Notes: a model not told the origin generated them from the sequence alone. A stretch of 64,000 bases of DNA from JAFGMQ01 sp036733345 (GCA_036733345.1 DAINAR010000002.1:62001-126000); one strand, 5' to 3'; positions 1 to 9,209 are shown, counted from the stretch's first letter. Made by a program: numbers and translations.

Positions 1-876
1 TGTTCGATAACCCAGGAAGACTACATTAGCGATGTGTTCGGATGTCACCTTTTCCTCTAGGTATCCTTTCAATGGTCCATCACCAATGACTTTTAGCCGA
101 ACATCCCTAATATTTTTGATAGCATCGATCAGTGTCTCCACGCCCTTTTCATGAGACAGGCGACCTACATATACAATACTTTTTTCTTGCCATTCATAAT
201 TTGGCTCGATTCCTTCCACATCCACACAATTGGGGAGATAAACAACCTCACCATTCAATCCCATCTCTTTCACTTTGTTTTTCAAAAAACGGCTGGGCGA
301 AATGTAAAGATCTATCTTATCGTAGATATGAAGCATCCGGTGGTGCAGGTACATTTCGGCGACATTTACCATGCTTTTAAACAACGAACCCTTGGTGCAG
401 CGGTGTATCCCGCAATGGTAAAATCTGCAAAATTTACATCTTTCACAAACTTGACCATTGGAAAGCATGCTGTAAGCCGGGCAAACCATCTTGTAGTCAT
501 GCATGGTCATAACTGCCGGGATTCGATGCTCTTTAATTACGTCTAAAATAGAGGGGCTGATCTGGTGGGCGAAATTGTTCAAATGGACAATATCAGGTGT
601 TTTTTTTTCAAGCAGGGTTGCTATCCTTTTTTTTGCTTCAAATGAGTAGAGGATGTTCATAGCTGCCCTTGCTTTGGAAATCAGGCTATTTTCTGAATCA
701 TAATCAAAATTGGAAACAAAAAGGTCGGCAAATTGATACGCAGGATTGTCAGGATGCTCCATACCCCAGTAAACCACTTCATGGCCTTGCATTTCAAGGA
801 TCTTCCCGGTAGTCAGTGTACTGATAGCATCACCACCTTTGGGATACAAAAATTTATTGATTAGAAGAATTTTCAT
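1..876 (-). CDS. GT4-type glycosyltransferase, 3' end outside window
   Basis: Reading the minus strand from an ATG at 876 gives 292 codons that stay open to the window edge, so the C-terminus is missing. The start MKILLINKFLYPKGGDA is the usual N-terminal strand and loop of GT4 (GT-B fold) glycosyltransferases. A middle part reads VHLNNFAHQISPSIL, then MTMHDYKMVCPAYSML and a cysteine cluster CERCKFCRFYHC seen in this subgroup. The visible end has IVYVGRLSHEKGVETLIDA, the start of the nucleotide-sugar-binding C-terminal Rossmann domain. It would transfer a sugar from an NDP-sugar to a lipid-linked glycan on the cytoplasmic face of the membrane. Donor and acceptor cannot be told. It begins 117 bases after the end of tagD in the same direction. 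Confidence 0.85.
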   Translation of the reverse strand, partial: MKILLINKFLYPKGGDAISTLTTGKILEMQGHEVVYWGMEHPDNPAYQFADLFVSNFDYDSENSLISKARAAMNILYSFEAKKRIATLLEKKTPDIVHLNNFAHQISPSILDVIKEHRIPAVMTMHDYKMVCPAYSMLSNGQVCERCKFCRFYHCGIHRCTKGSLFKSMVNVAEMYLHHRMLHIYDKIDLYISPSRFLKNKVKEMGLNGEVVYLPNCVDVEGIEPNYEWQEKSIVYVGRLSHEKGVETLIDAIKNIRDVRLKVIGDGPLKGYLEEKVTSEHIANVVFLGYRT

Positions 877-992
877 TTTTGTGTCTGTTTAAAAAATTTA
901 TAAAATTTTGGAAGTTAATACCTTCACAGTGCCTTTTTTGTTTGTAACTTATTGGCTACTTCATCTAACAATCGCGGGGAATCCTTGGTAGC

Positions 993-1379
993 TTATAGTA
1001 TCTTTTTAATTTGAGTCGTTGAAATTTCTGGAGTTCTTGGAAGGTATACCACATCACAACGCTCTTCTTTGAGAAAGTCAAATTTCCCTTTCCAATCATC
1101 GCCTATTACAAAAATGTCCACGTGATATTTGTGCACATCATTTCTTTTCTGTTCCCAACAGGTCTCAGGTATAACCAAATCAACAAATCTAATAGCTTCA
1201 ATAAGCTGCTTCCTTTCTTCATATGTAAAGTAGCATTTTTTCTGTTTTTGATCCCGATTAAAATCATCTGTGGAAAGTGCAACAATCAAATAATCACCGA
1301 GTGCTTTTGCTCTACGAAGCAGATTAATATGACCAAAGTGTAATAAATCGAAAGTTCCGTAAGTAATTACACGTTTCAT
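993..1379 (-). CDS. tagD: Glycerol-3-phosphate cytidylyltransferase (TagD-like)
   Basis: A 128-residue nucleotidyltransferase that should make CDP-glycerol from CTP and glycerol-3-phosphate. The HxGH nucleotide-binding motif is HFGH at residues 14-17 and the C-terminal RTPEISTTQIK matches the TagD RTxxISTT signature. Length fits TagD (about 129 aa). The ATG at 1379 is chosen over one two codons upstream because it aligns with the family start MKRVITYGTFD. It sits 12 bases downstream of a LicD-family gene in the same direction, which suggests the CDP-activated product is used by that transferase. An adenylyl- or other cytidylyltransferase of the same superfamily is possible, but the motif match to TagD is close. 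Confidence 0.85.
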   Translation of the reverse strand: MKRVITYGTFDLLHFGHINLLRRAKALGDYLIVALSTDDFNRDQKQKKCYFTYEERKQLIEAIRFVDLVIPETCWEQKRNDVHKYHVDIFVIGDDWKGKFDFLKEERCDVVYLPRTPEISTTQIKKIL

Positions 1380-1391
1380 AATCATTTTTCC

Positions 1392-2231
1392 TTAATAATT
1401 TCCAAAATCTACATCTTGAACCAAATGTCTGTTTCGTTTTTCTGTTGGGGGAAGTTTTAAAAAATCACCATAAAAATAAGTTAAATAATCTATTCTATCT
1501 TTAAATGCATAAAATTCTTCTGTTTCAAAAGGTATCATTTCTAAATTATCCAGCCATTTTTTTGGGAGCGATTCTTGCCTGTAATTATACGAACCATCTG
1601 TAACGACTTCATTACTCTCTTTATCATTATATCTTATCTGGGTTGTTTCATAGAATTTCTTAATACTGTTATAATTAAAAAATTGTGATAGAATTTTAAA
1701 CAGATAATACCTGCAAGCATTTATTCTGTTTTTCTTCATGTTCTGACCCATGCCTTTTTTAATCCACAGCAACCTTTTACAGCTAAAATATGCTAGCCCC
1801 TGAATAAGTTTTTGTACTCTTTTGTTTGGAACATTATCAAAAGGAAAAATATCAACAAATATTCCATTGTGTATATTTGCTTTTTCGGAAAAACTTTCAA
1901 TTATACGAGTTCCTTTTAATCGGATTTTACCATAAGAAAACGGATATTCTGGATCCGTATCCCATGTTTGAAGATAGAAATAATCACTCAATTCTGATTT
2001 GCACGCCTCAAGAAATTTATTATAATCTCGTCTAAGAATTCCAATATCAAAATCATCATCCCATGGTATAAAACCACCATGCCTTACAGCGCCAAGTAAT
2101 GTTCCAGCAATTATAAAGTACTTTATCCCATTTTTATCACAAATTCTCTTGATCTCAATAGCGATTTTCAACTGAAGGTTATGGAGTTTACGTAATATTT
2201 CGTCTTGATTTTGAATCATGTTTTTTATCAT
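1392..2231 (-). CDS. LicD/fukutin-family phosphotransferase
   Basis: A 279-residue LicD family protein. The diagnostic block GTLLGAVRHGGFIPWDDDFD spans residues 43-62; the aspartates bind the divalent metal. Known members move phosphocholine, ribitol phosphate or glycerol phosphate from a CDP-activated donor to a glycan. The neighbouring tagD, which makes CDP-glycerol, makes glycerol phosphate the best guess here (inference). Its ATG overlaps the stop of the upstream GT2 gene as ATGA, indicating translational coupling. No membrane segment is evident, so it probably works in the cytoplasm on the lipid-linked intermediate. Confidence 0.82.
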   Translation of the reverse strand: MIKNMIQNQDEILRKLHNLQLKIAIEIKRICDKNGIKYFIIAGTLLGAVRHGGFIPWDDDFDIGILRRDYNKFLEACKSELSDYFYLQTWDTDPEYPFSYGKIRLKGTRIIESFSEKANIHNGIFVDIFPFDNVPNKRVQKLIQGLAYFSCKRLLWIKKGMGQNMKKNRINACRYYLFKILSQFFNYNSIKKFYETTQIRYNDKESNEVVTDGSYNYRQESLPKKWLDNLEMIPFETEEFYAFKDRIDYLTYFYGDFLKLPPTEKRNRHLVQDVDFGNY

Positions 2232-3205
2232 TCTAGGCGGATGGAATTGCCGAGCTTATGGAACAATATATGGAGACGTTCCTTGGTATAAAAATAAATC
2301 CTTCGTTTAATATAAAGATGTTTAAAATGCTTTAAAGTCAAAATAAAATGCCTAACTAATTTTTTAGAAACGTAATAGCTTTCATAATATTCCATGGCGC
2401 TTTTGATAAAATGTTGATCATCTTGTTGTATTATTTTATGATTTATAATACATTTAAGAAGTATATGTCTTACTTTATATTTGTTGCATTTAACTTTGTC
2501 TTTTTTAAGAAACCAAACTATATTTTTCAATATTCCATTGCTCTTACCTATTCCAATTAAATTATTTGCATGCTGTCTATATCTTAATAACGGCTTATCG
2601 TAATATTTTATCCTCCCTTTTTTTGATGCTATCAAAGCAATCCACCAATCATGAACCATTAAATCAGGTGGAAAGGGAAGTGCATCGTTTAACAAATCTC
2701 TTTTAAAAAGCGAACAACACCCAACGATATAGTTATTAAATACTAAATCCTTAAATCCTATATCGGATCTCTTTGATATCTCATAATATTTATGCATTGA
2801 TTCAATAAATATGGTTCCATAAGAATCTATTAATGAAGCATCTGAATACACCAGAGAGTACCCATTAATAACATTAACTAATTGTTCAATTTTATTTTTT
2901 TCCCATATATCGTCTTGGTCACACAAGGCGATATATAACCCCGAACACATTCCCAGAGCCTTTTCAAAGGCTTTTACAAAACCAGAATTCTTTTTATGCC
3001 GATACAATTTTATGTTAATCTTTGAAAAATATTGTTCAAGAATATCAATTGTTCCATCAGTTGAACAGTCATCTACGACAACGAGCTCCATGTTTGTATA
3101 AGACTGATTTACAATGGAGTCCAATTGTTCACGTAAGAATTTCTCTCCATTGTAGGTTGCAAGGGCAATAGATACTAATCTGTCTCTATTAATGTTCTCC
3201 ACCAT
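2228..3205 (-). CDS. GT2 family glycosyltransferase (rhamnosyltransferase-like)
   Basis: A 325-residue GT-A fold inverting glycosyltransferase. The N-terminus has VSIALATYNG (11-20), the first acidic pair is DDCSTDGT (45-52), the metal/nucleotide-binding stretch is DQDDIW (96-101), and VHDWWIALIA is followed by LLRYRQHANN. That arrangement is typical of rhamnosyltransferase-like GT2 enzymes of O-antigen loci, although the sugar cannot be read from sequence. The stop overlaps the licD-family start by four bases. The gene and its neighbours to 6.1 kb are AT-rich compared with the block starting at 6.2 kb. Confidence 0.85.
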   Translation of the reverse strand: MVENINRDRLVSIALATYNGEKFLREQLDSIVNQSYTNMELVVVDDCSTDGTIDILEQYFSKINIKLYRHKKNSGFVKAFEKALGMCSGLYIALCDQDDIWEKNKIEQLVNVINGYSLVYSDASLIDSYGTIFIESMHKYYEISKRSDIGFKDLVFNNYIVGCCSLFKRDLLNDALPFPPDLMVHDWWIALIASKKGRIKYYDKPLLRYRQHANNLIGIGKSNGILKNIVWFLKKDKVKCNKYKVRHILLKCIINHKIIQQDDQHFIKSAMEYYESYYVSKKLVRHFILTLKHFKHLYIKRRIYFYTKERLHILFHKLGNSIRLE

Positions 3206-3242
3206 GTTAATATCCTAATGGCATTCTCATTCATTGGGGTAT

Positions 3243-4673
3243 CTATTTCCCGCAACTGTTTTCAACTTTGCCTGCCAGTTCTCTTTCCCGAAATACTGTA
3301 ACTTCTTTTGATTTTAGATAAATATATCTTGCAAACAAGGTTGTAATAATAATAAAAAGTTCCAATGTACCTACTATTCCAGTCATCAGTATAAAAGCAA
3401 GGTATCCATAAATAACAGACAGGCATATTATAGATATATTCTTCAGATAAATATTCTTAGACTTGTGCTTTGTCTTTAAGAAAAAAAGCACCTGTTTGTA
3501 AAAAAAGAAGATATACGCCAATATGCCGACCAACCCTGCTTCAATCATAAGAATAAAGAGAAAGCTTTCTGCGGCAGCTAAACCATGAGGTATACTTTTA
3601 CTTTGTATCATCTCTCTTACTGTTGCCAAACCGTGACCTACAACAGGATGTTCGCTAAACAGCAGCGCAGAAATTCTAAACTGATTAAGTCTCATCGCCA
3701 GTGAACTCCCCCCAGCTTCCGTAGGCGAGCCTGACAGTTCTTGAAAAAGACTTACTAACAGCGAAACAGGGGCATTATTGTTAGTCGCCGTCGTATAGGC
3801 TAATATGAATATTGCCGCCAAACCCCCTAAACAGATCAAAATTGCTTTCTTCCCCGCTCCTTTAAAAAACCAGAACACGCCAAGGCCGGCGAAGGCAAAT
3901 GCTAAGGGTGACCTTGAATTAGTCTGAAATAACGCGACAGTCATTACAGCTAATCCGAGAACTTTTAATGATTTATTTGCCAGGGTTTGTTTTGAGTATG
4001 AAATAAGGGTGACGAACATCATCACAACGAGAAAACACCCATACTGTATAGGATGTGCGAATATCGACTGTGCGCGACCCACCATGCCAAAGCGCTCTTT
4101 TCCTTCATAAGTGTAAATTAATGTTCTATCGCTCTCAGATAAAAAATGAGTGTTGACAAAATCAAGGACAGGATTGTGAGAAACTGTATACGCAAAAATG
4201 CCATACAGCGAGATAACAACAAAGATGGTGATCAATAAATTCAGAATATTCGCTATATCTTGATGCTTTTTGTATGAAGCCCAGATGATGATTGCGGGCA
4301 AAAAAGTGTCCGCAGTCAAAGCAATGCTGCGCTGTAAGCTGGTCATGAAATTATCCGCAAAAAATGTAACGAGAAGGGATGCAGCCAGAACCACCGCAAT
4401 TGGACCGAGAAAGGGGTATGCCAGAATCTCTTTCACCATCTTTTTGCTGCCCAACAACAGGAGCAAAAATATCAAGAACCACAAAACAATATATACACGC
4501 TTAATCGAAATAAGCGGGATCCCAGGCACATTGAGAACAGACACCGCGTTGGGAATAAAAAAAATGATTAGTATATATATCGATGCTAAATGCTTGAATT
4601 TGGAAAGTCTTTGCACAAATCTTTCATAAGGTTGTTTACGCGAGGTTGGATTCAGTTCAACAAAATCTAACAT
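3243..4673 (-). CDS. O-antigen ligase/polymerase-like membrane protein (Wzy/WaaL type)
   Basis: A 476-residue polytopic protein with about ten to twelve hydrophobic segments, for example FLIFLLLLLG and YLAFILMTGIVGTLELFIII. A large periplasmic loop after the middle carries EAGGSSLAMRLNQFRISALL followed by HPVVGHGLATVREM. The (R)xxxW/xxP-G-G(x)G-like loop is the O-antigen ligase/Wzy_C (PF04932) signature. It would either polymerise repeat units on undecaprenyl diphosphate or ligate the glycan to its carrier at the periplasmic face. With a Wzx-like flippase and a Wzz-like protein also in the locus, a polymerase role (Wzy) is favoured, but Wzy and WaaL cannot be separated by sequence alone. Confidence 0.78.
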   Translation of the reverse strand: MLDFVELNPTSRKQPYERFVQRLSKFKHLASIYILIIFFIPNAVSVLNVPGIPLISIKRVYIVLWFLIFLLLLLGSKKMVKEILAYPFLGPIAVVLAASLLVTFFADNFMTSLQRSIALTADTFLPAIIIWASYKKHQDIANILNLLITIFVVISLYGIFAYTVSHNPVLDFVNTHFLSESDRTLIYTYEGKERFGMVGRAQSIFAHPIQYGCFLVVMMFVTLISYSKQTLANKSLKVLGLAVMTVALFQTNSRSPLAFAFAGLGVFWFFKGAGKKAILICLGGLAAIFILAYTTATNNNAPVSLLVSLFQELSGSPTEAGGSSLAMRLNQFRISALLFSEHPVVGHGLATVREMIQSKSIPHGLAAAESFLFILMIEAGLVGILAYIFFFYKQVLFFLKTKHKSKNIYLKNISIICLSVIYGYLAFILMTGIVGTLELFIIITTLFARYIYLKSKEVTVFRERELAGKVENSCGK

Positions 4674-4790
4674 AAACGTCTGATCATATATGATAATATG
4701 CTATATTTTTTATATTTCTGGTCAACGCTAATCGATCCCGAAAAAGCCAATTTTTATGGTGAGTTTCAAGACAATCCTATACGCAATTTC

Positions 4791-6161
4791 CTAACCGGAA
4801 ATTACCGAATATTTATTCATTATGTGTAAAAGAAATTCAGCCTGTTTTCTCCGTGTATATTTGTTTATAACCTCTTCCCTAGGCTGGATAACAAATGGCT
4901 TGTTTTCCGTTATCAATTTTCTTAATATAGAAGTTACCTTGTCAAGATCTTCGCCAACTGCCTGACCAACACCCGCCTGGCACATTAAGATGCCAGCAGC
5001 GGAACTGGGCGAAATACCAATACCAATAATGGGTTTTCGCGCTGCTAAATACTCAAAAAGCTTACCAGTCAATATTCCATCAACGGACTCATCTCCCCAT
5101 TCAAGGAATAAAAGGAGGTCAGCTTGTTTCTGTATTCGAAGAGCGTCTATCCTGTTAACTTTACCCATATACTTCACCCACGATTGAACCCCATATTTTA
5201 TAATTAATTGATTGAGCCAATCGTTTTCATTTCCAAAAAACAAAACCTCAAATTGATCCGACATTCTTTGCCGCATATTTGTATCTTTGGTTGCTAAGTC
5301 TGCAATTGCGGCAAAGAGTGGCGAAGGATTTCTTTTTTCAGGATAAATGTTCCCAGTATAAATTATTCTTATTTTTTGATCACTAAAATAGGGGGGGGAT
5401 TCAACATCATATTCTTCGTCGTCATATCCATTTTCTATAACGAAAACTGGATTATTAAACTTTCTTCGTAAGATGTTTGCAAGCGGCTCAGATACAGTTG
5501 TTATCACATTCGCATGGTGCCCAACATATTTTTTTTCCATATATTTCTCAAATATCGTAAATGGCCACATGCCTCGGTATATGTGGTTTTCAATCCATAA
5601 ATCACGATAATCAGCCACCCAGCGACACTGATATGTTTTTGAAAGGATCCCGGCCGCAATATGTGACGCTGGTGGGCCATAACTGCTGACTATCCAATCA
5701 TAACTTTTTGTTTTCAGCAGTTCATGCCCCTTTTTTACCGCCGAATATGCCCATAAATCATAGATGTCAGGGATTCTTGCGGTAACAAATAATCCTCTTT
5801 TACGCGCAAATCTGAGCCACGCCTTTTTAATATTGACATATGAAAAGGAATTATTGCTATTAACCTGCTCTTCGGGTGATATTTCAGACACTTGGGAACG
5901 GACATGATCGGTATATTTGAATAATTTCTTTAATATTTCACCTCCTTCATGAATTATATTAATAAATGGCGCTGTGATTACTTCGAAGTTGTGTATTGGA
6001 AAATCCAAATCTACCCCGCTACTTCTCTTTTCTGCGGTAAGAATGGTGATATTATTACCCATCTTTTTCCAATATTTTGCAAAAAAGTATGGCCTCAAAG
6101 AAGCAACTGAGGGCTGGGGGGGGAAATAACACGAAATGATCAAGATATTTTGAGGTTTCAA
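4791..6161 (-). CDS. GT4-like glycosyltransferase (long form)
   Basis: A 456-residue GT-B glycosyltransferase. It opens with ILIISCYFPPQPSVASLRPY, an N-terminal pattern of WbuB/Pgl-type enzymes. The linker VADYRDLWIENHIY lies mid-protein, and the C-terminal domain has IRIIYTGNIYPEKRNPSPLF and GILTGKLFEYLAARKPIIGI, where the E-x7-E-like retaining GT4 motif is found. It should act on the cytoplasmic side of the membrane during repeat-unit assembly. It is separated from the ligase-like gene by 117 bases with no recognisable element, and from wecB by about 70 bases. Confidence 0.8.
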   Translation of the reverse strand: MKPQNILIISCYFPPQPSVASLRPYFFAKYWKKMGNNITILTAEKRSSGVDLDFPIHNFEVITAPFINIIHEGGEILKKLFKYTDHVRSQVSEISPEEQVNSNNSFSYVNIKKAWLRFARKRGLFVTARIPDIYDLWAYSAVKKGHELLKTKSYDWIVSSYGPPASHIAAGILSKTYQCRWVADYRDLWIENHIYRGMWPFTIFEKYMEKKYVGHHANVITTVSEPLANILRRKFNNPVFVIENGYDDEEYDVESPPYFSDQKIRIIYTGNIYPEKRNPSPLFAAIADLATKDTNMRQRMSDQFEVLFFGNENDWLNQLIIKYGVQSWVKYMGKVNRIDALRIQKQADLLLFLEWGDESVDGILTGKLFEYLAARKPIIGIGISPSSAAGILMCQAGVGQAVGEDLDKVTSILRKLITENKPFVIQPREEVINKYTRRKQAEFLLHIMNKYSVISG

Positions 6162-6230
6162 TTGATTGATTATCCTATATTAAAGTTCAATACCTACAAG
6201 CCCGATTCTGGTCGGCGACCGATATTTTCA

Positions 6231-7304
6231 TTATGCACGGCCGATAATACCGGCCACGCATTTCTTAGCACTATCCCCCTCCCCATACAGCGGTGGGTGT
6301 TCCGCTGGGGGGCGGAAGGTATGCACGACTTCTACAATATGTTGCGGGTTAGACCCTGTCAGAACGTTCCATCCCGCGTCCACTGTTTCTACCCATTCCG
6401 TTTCGGGGCGCAGGGTAACGCACGGTATTTTAAAAAAGTAGGCTTCCTTCTGTATCCCGCCCGAGTCGGTCAATATCATTCGGGCGTTTTGTTCAAGTAT
6501 CAGCATGTCGAGATACCCAACCGGGTCGGTACACTTCAGATCCGGGATTGTGGATTGCACATTTTGCAAGCCGAAGTCGACTATCTTGTTGCGTGTGCGG
6601 GGATGGACGAGGAAGGCCACGGGTTCACCGATTTTGCCAAAAGCGGTCAGAATGCCACGAATCGTTTCCTTATTGTCCGTATTATAAGGTCGGTGAACTG
6701 TGGCCAGCAGATACCTTTTCGGTGTCAGACCTAGATCCCGCAGAATTGTGGATCGTCTGCGAGCTATGTCTGCGAACTGAAGCACCGCATCGTACATGGT
6801 GTCTCCCACCAAATGAACACCCTGTTCTATTCCTTCCTTTTTCAACTGGTTCACGGCGGTTTGGCTGGGACACAGGAGCAGGTCTGCGCAGTGGTCGGTG
6901 AGTACACGGTTGTATTCTTCCGGCATCGAGCGGTTAAATGATCGGAGCCCCGCCTCGACGTGGGCGACGGGTATGTGCAGTTTGCAGGCGGCAAAAGCCC
7001 CCGCGAGGGTGGAATTGGTATCGCCGTATACCAGAACCCGGTCCGGGTTGTGTTCCTGCATGACTTTCTCGAGAAGTATCAACATTTCACCTGTCTGCCT
7101 GCCGTGCGATCCGGATCCTACATTCAGATTTACATTCGGCTCAGGGATACCCATTTCATCGAAGAATATTTGGGACAGGGCATGGTCATAGTGCTGGCCC
7201 GTATGAACAAGAAACTCTTCATGGCCTGTGGCATGAAGCGCTTTACTTACCGGGGCGGATTTAATGAACTGGGGACGTGCGCCTATGACGGTGAGGATTT
7301 TCAT
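6231..7304 (-). CDS. wecB: UDP-N-acetylglucosamine 2-epimerase
   Basis: Converts UDP-GlcNAc to UDP-ManNAc in the cytoplasm. The ATG at 7304 is preferred because it starts the family N-terminus MKILTVIGARPQFIKSAP; an open frame extends 16 codons further but only over degenerate sequence. Other family marks are GDTNSTLAGAFAA, HVEAGLRSFNR, MPEEYNRVLTDH and LTDSGGIQKEAYF, covering the UDP-sugar-binding and catalytic residues. Length 357 is normal. Its start overlaps the stop of a deacetylase fragment as ATGA. No UDP-ManNAc dehydrogenase is visible in the window, so ManNAc itself, used by the WecG/TagA-like transferase at 20.8 kb, is the likely product. The block is noticeably GC-richer than its left neighbours. 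Confidence 0.92.
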   Translation of the reverse strand: MKILTVIGARPQFIKSAPVSKALHATGHEEFLVHTGQHYDHALSQIFFDEMGIPEPNVNLNVGSGSHGRQTGEMLILLEKVMQEHNPDRVLVYGDTNSTLAGAFAACKLHIPVAHVEAGLRSFNRSMPEEYNRVLTDHCADLLLCPSQTAVNQLKKEGIEQGVHLVGDTMYDAVLQFADIARRRSTILRDLGLTPKRYLLATVHRPYNTDNKETIRGILTAFGKIGEPVAFLVHPRTRNKIVDFGLQNVQSTIPDLKCTDPVGYLDMLILEQNARMILTDSGGIQKEAYFFKIPCVTLRPETEWVETVDAGWNVLTGSNPQHIVEVVHTFRPPAEHPPLYGEGDSAKKCVAGIIGRA

Positions 7305-7648
7305 GATAGGTTTTCCCGTGCTTCCGCCTTTTCTTGCGACATCACGCACCACCGTTCCGCGACATCCCGCACACCGCCGAACCAGGCATTTTTCTGTTTC
7401 AGATATTCAAGGGTGCGCAGATAGATGTTCCACTCTGACTGTTTGATAATGGCGTTGGGGTGCCATAGCAATGAAAGGATTCCACCGACCCGTTCAATTG
7501 CTTCTGTTATCTGCACAACATACTTAAATGCGGTCTCTTCGTCTAATCGCATACCCTTTTTGGGGTTAAGCATTGCACCTTCCTGTATGATTAGGGGTAC
7601 TTCGGGAGCTTTGAATTTTTCAAAAAACTGATTACGGGGTTCATTCAA
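7301..7648 (-). pseudogene. Polysaccharide deacetylase, C-terminal fragment
   Basis: A 115-codon open frame matching only the C-terminal part of a polysaccharide deacetylase-like protein (RLDEETAFKYVVQITEAIER, then GGILSLLWHPNAII, then YLRTLEYLKQK). The N-terminal catalytic domain with its metal ligands is absent and the frame opens on a TTG without clear translation signals. Immediately upstream lies a second remnant of the same domain. The downstream wecB start overlaps its stop by four bases, so the fragment was probably once the 3' end of a gene in the same operon. It is unlikely to be an active enzyme. Confidence 0.6.
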
Positions 7649-7655
7649 AATGCCA

Positions 7656-7870
7656 TCATCGCTTCTGTGCCTTCCAAGTCTCTACAATCTCCCGGACCGA
7701 GACGAAACAGGTGCCCTTTTGGCGCAGATATTCGAGGGTCCGCAGATAGAGGGACCACCAGGGTGGACTCACCACCGCATTGGGATGCTACAGCAGGGTC
7801 AGGACGCCGCCTACACGCGCCTCCTCCCCTGCGATCTGCTTCACATACTGGACAAAACCCCTCAGCGAAA
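7656..7870 (-). pseudogene. Second polysaccharide deacetylase C-terminal remnant, with stop codon
   Basis: On the minus strand this stretch translates as a homologue of the fragment just downstream: FVQYVKQIAGEEARVGGVLT, LL, stop, HPNAVV, then WSLYLRTLEYLRQKG and a TGA at 7656-7658. The in-frame TAG falls exactly where the neighbour has the W of LLWHPN, so a TGG has become TAG. Only about 70 codons remain and the start is gone, ending near the stop of the flippase gene. Two decayed copies in tandem point to duplication or two independent acquisitions followed by loss. Confidence 0.6.
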
Positions 7871-7883
7871 TAATGCTCATCCA

Positions 7884-9209
7884 TCAAGTGACAGATAACG
7901 TCGCGCGTCTAGAAACAGTTAAATAGAAAAGGACTGATGCAAAAAAACTCAAGGCATACGAAGCAGTTGACGCAAGTGCTGCACCAACAATCCCCATATC
8001 TGGGATCAGCAATAAATCAAGTGCCACAGTTGCCACTAGTGAAACCCCTGCTGTAATAGAGTTGTAATGCGGATATCCTCGTCCGGCGATATCGTTGGTC
8101 AACACTTTACCTGCACCCAAAAGAGTAGCGCCGGGCAGTAAGATTAGCAATGGGACATAAGCATCAAGAAAGGCACTCGAAAATACGATGCGAATGACCA
8201 ACTTGCCGAAGAGGGCCAGCACAACGGCCCCGGCAATCGTTATGGCCAAGATAAGCCAGAACACACGGGGCGTAAAACGGTTCATGGTTTCTTGAGTTGA
8301 ATTTGCAGACTTCGGGAAGATGACGAAACTGGCGGCGTTAGGCACTTGCCACAATAGTTCTGCAAGCGCAACGGCGACGCCATAGATGCCGACGCTGGCC
8401 GGACCCAAGAAGAAGTTGACAATGAACAAATCTACACGATAGTTGAAAAACTGCAGCAGGTTGCCAACGTAACTTTTCAGACCGTATTTGATCGTTGGCC
8501 TAACGATTTGCGGATTCCATTTCGGCGAAAAGCGTGCACCTTCACGTTTAACGCACAAGCCAGCTACGAGCAGCATGACAGCCTGAACAGAGAGTGTCGC
8601 AACAATTGCACCCAGAATGCCAAATTGCAGCCAAATCAAAAATGCCGCCATGAACGCAACGGACAATAGCGATCCCAAGATACTGAGAATGTTCAACGTA
8701 TAAATACGCCTGAGACCTTGAAGGATGGTATTCAAATTACCACTTAGAAGGCCCAGCGGTAATGCCACCATGCCTAGTATGAGATAGGTTGACGAAACTC
8801 CCGGGAGGAGCATAGGCAGAATGTCACTTAGCAGTATGACCAGCCCCGCCAAGAACCCGATGGCGGTTCCCAGTATGGAAAATGCAACCGCATTAGCGCT
8901 TAATTGATAAACAGGAAGGCGACTAGAACCGACATAATAAACATTTGCAGGCCCCAAACCAAAACTAAGAAACATACCAAACATGGAGGGGACCATAAAG
9001 ATCATGGCCAATTGCCCTTTGCCGGCCGGCCCAAGCCACCGCGCGATGATCGCCGCTGTGGCTAACGACAGAGCCAGAAATGCCCCCCGCGCGAGTACGG
9101 TTGTTCCCACCTGCCGCGCAAACACGCTCTGTGTGAGACGATTTGCCCACTCATGAGTCTGCAAGCATAGCCTGTTACTCCGCTTCTTCAACACAATCTC
9201 GATACTCAT
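7884..9209 (-). CDS. Wzx-like polysaccharide flippase (MOP superfamily)
   Basis: A 441-residue integral membrane protein with about twelve to fourteen hydrophobic segments and the polysaccharide-transporter (PF01943/PF13440) look: ARGAFLALSLATAAIIARWL near the start, GPANVYYVG, then NFFLGPASVGIYGVAVALAE mid-protein. It would flip the undecaprenyl-diphosphate-linked repeat unit from cytoplasm to periplasm. The ATG at 9209 overlaps the 3' end of a short upstream frame by about 35 bases, so an internal start is possible. With a Wzy-like and a Wzz-like protein in the same locus it completes a Wzx/Wzy-type export set. Confidence 0.85.
   Translation of the reverse strand: MSIEIVLKKRSNRLCLQTHEWANRLTQSVFARQVGTTVLARGAFLALSLATAAIIARWLGPAGKGQLAMIFMVPSMFGMFLSFGLGPANVYYVGSSRLPVYQLSANAVAFSILGTAIGFLAGLVILLSDILPMLLPGVSSTYLILGMVALPLGLLSGNLNTILQGLRRIYTLNILSILGSLLSVAFMAAFLIWLQFGILGAIVATLSVQAVMLLVAGLCVKREGARFSPKWNPQIVRPTIKYGLKSYVGNLLQFFNYRVDLFIVNFFLGPASVGIYGVAVALAELLWQVPNAASFVIFPKSANSTQETMNRFTPRVFWLILAITIAGAVVLALFGKLVIRIVFSSAFLDAYVPLLILLPGATLLGAGKVLTNDIAGRGYPHYNSITAGVSLVATVALDLLLIPDMGIVGAALASTASYALSFFASVLFYLTVSRRATLSVT

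Noticed and set aside
927..995. Read-through extension of tagD
   Set aside because: The frame after its stop stays open for about 22 codons, but TagD is already of normal length and ends with the family C-terminus.
6150..7446. Plus-strand frames opposite wecB and the deacetylase fragment
   Set aside because: Long open frames caused by higher GC; wecB on the minus strand is unmistakable.
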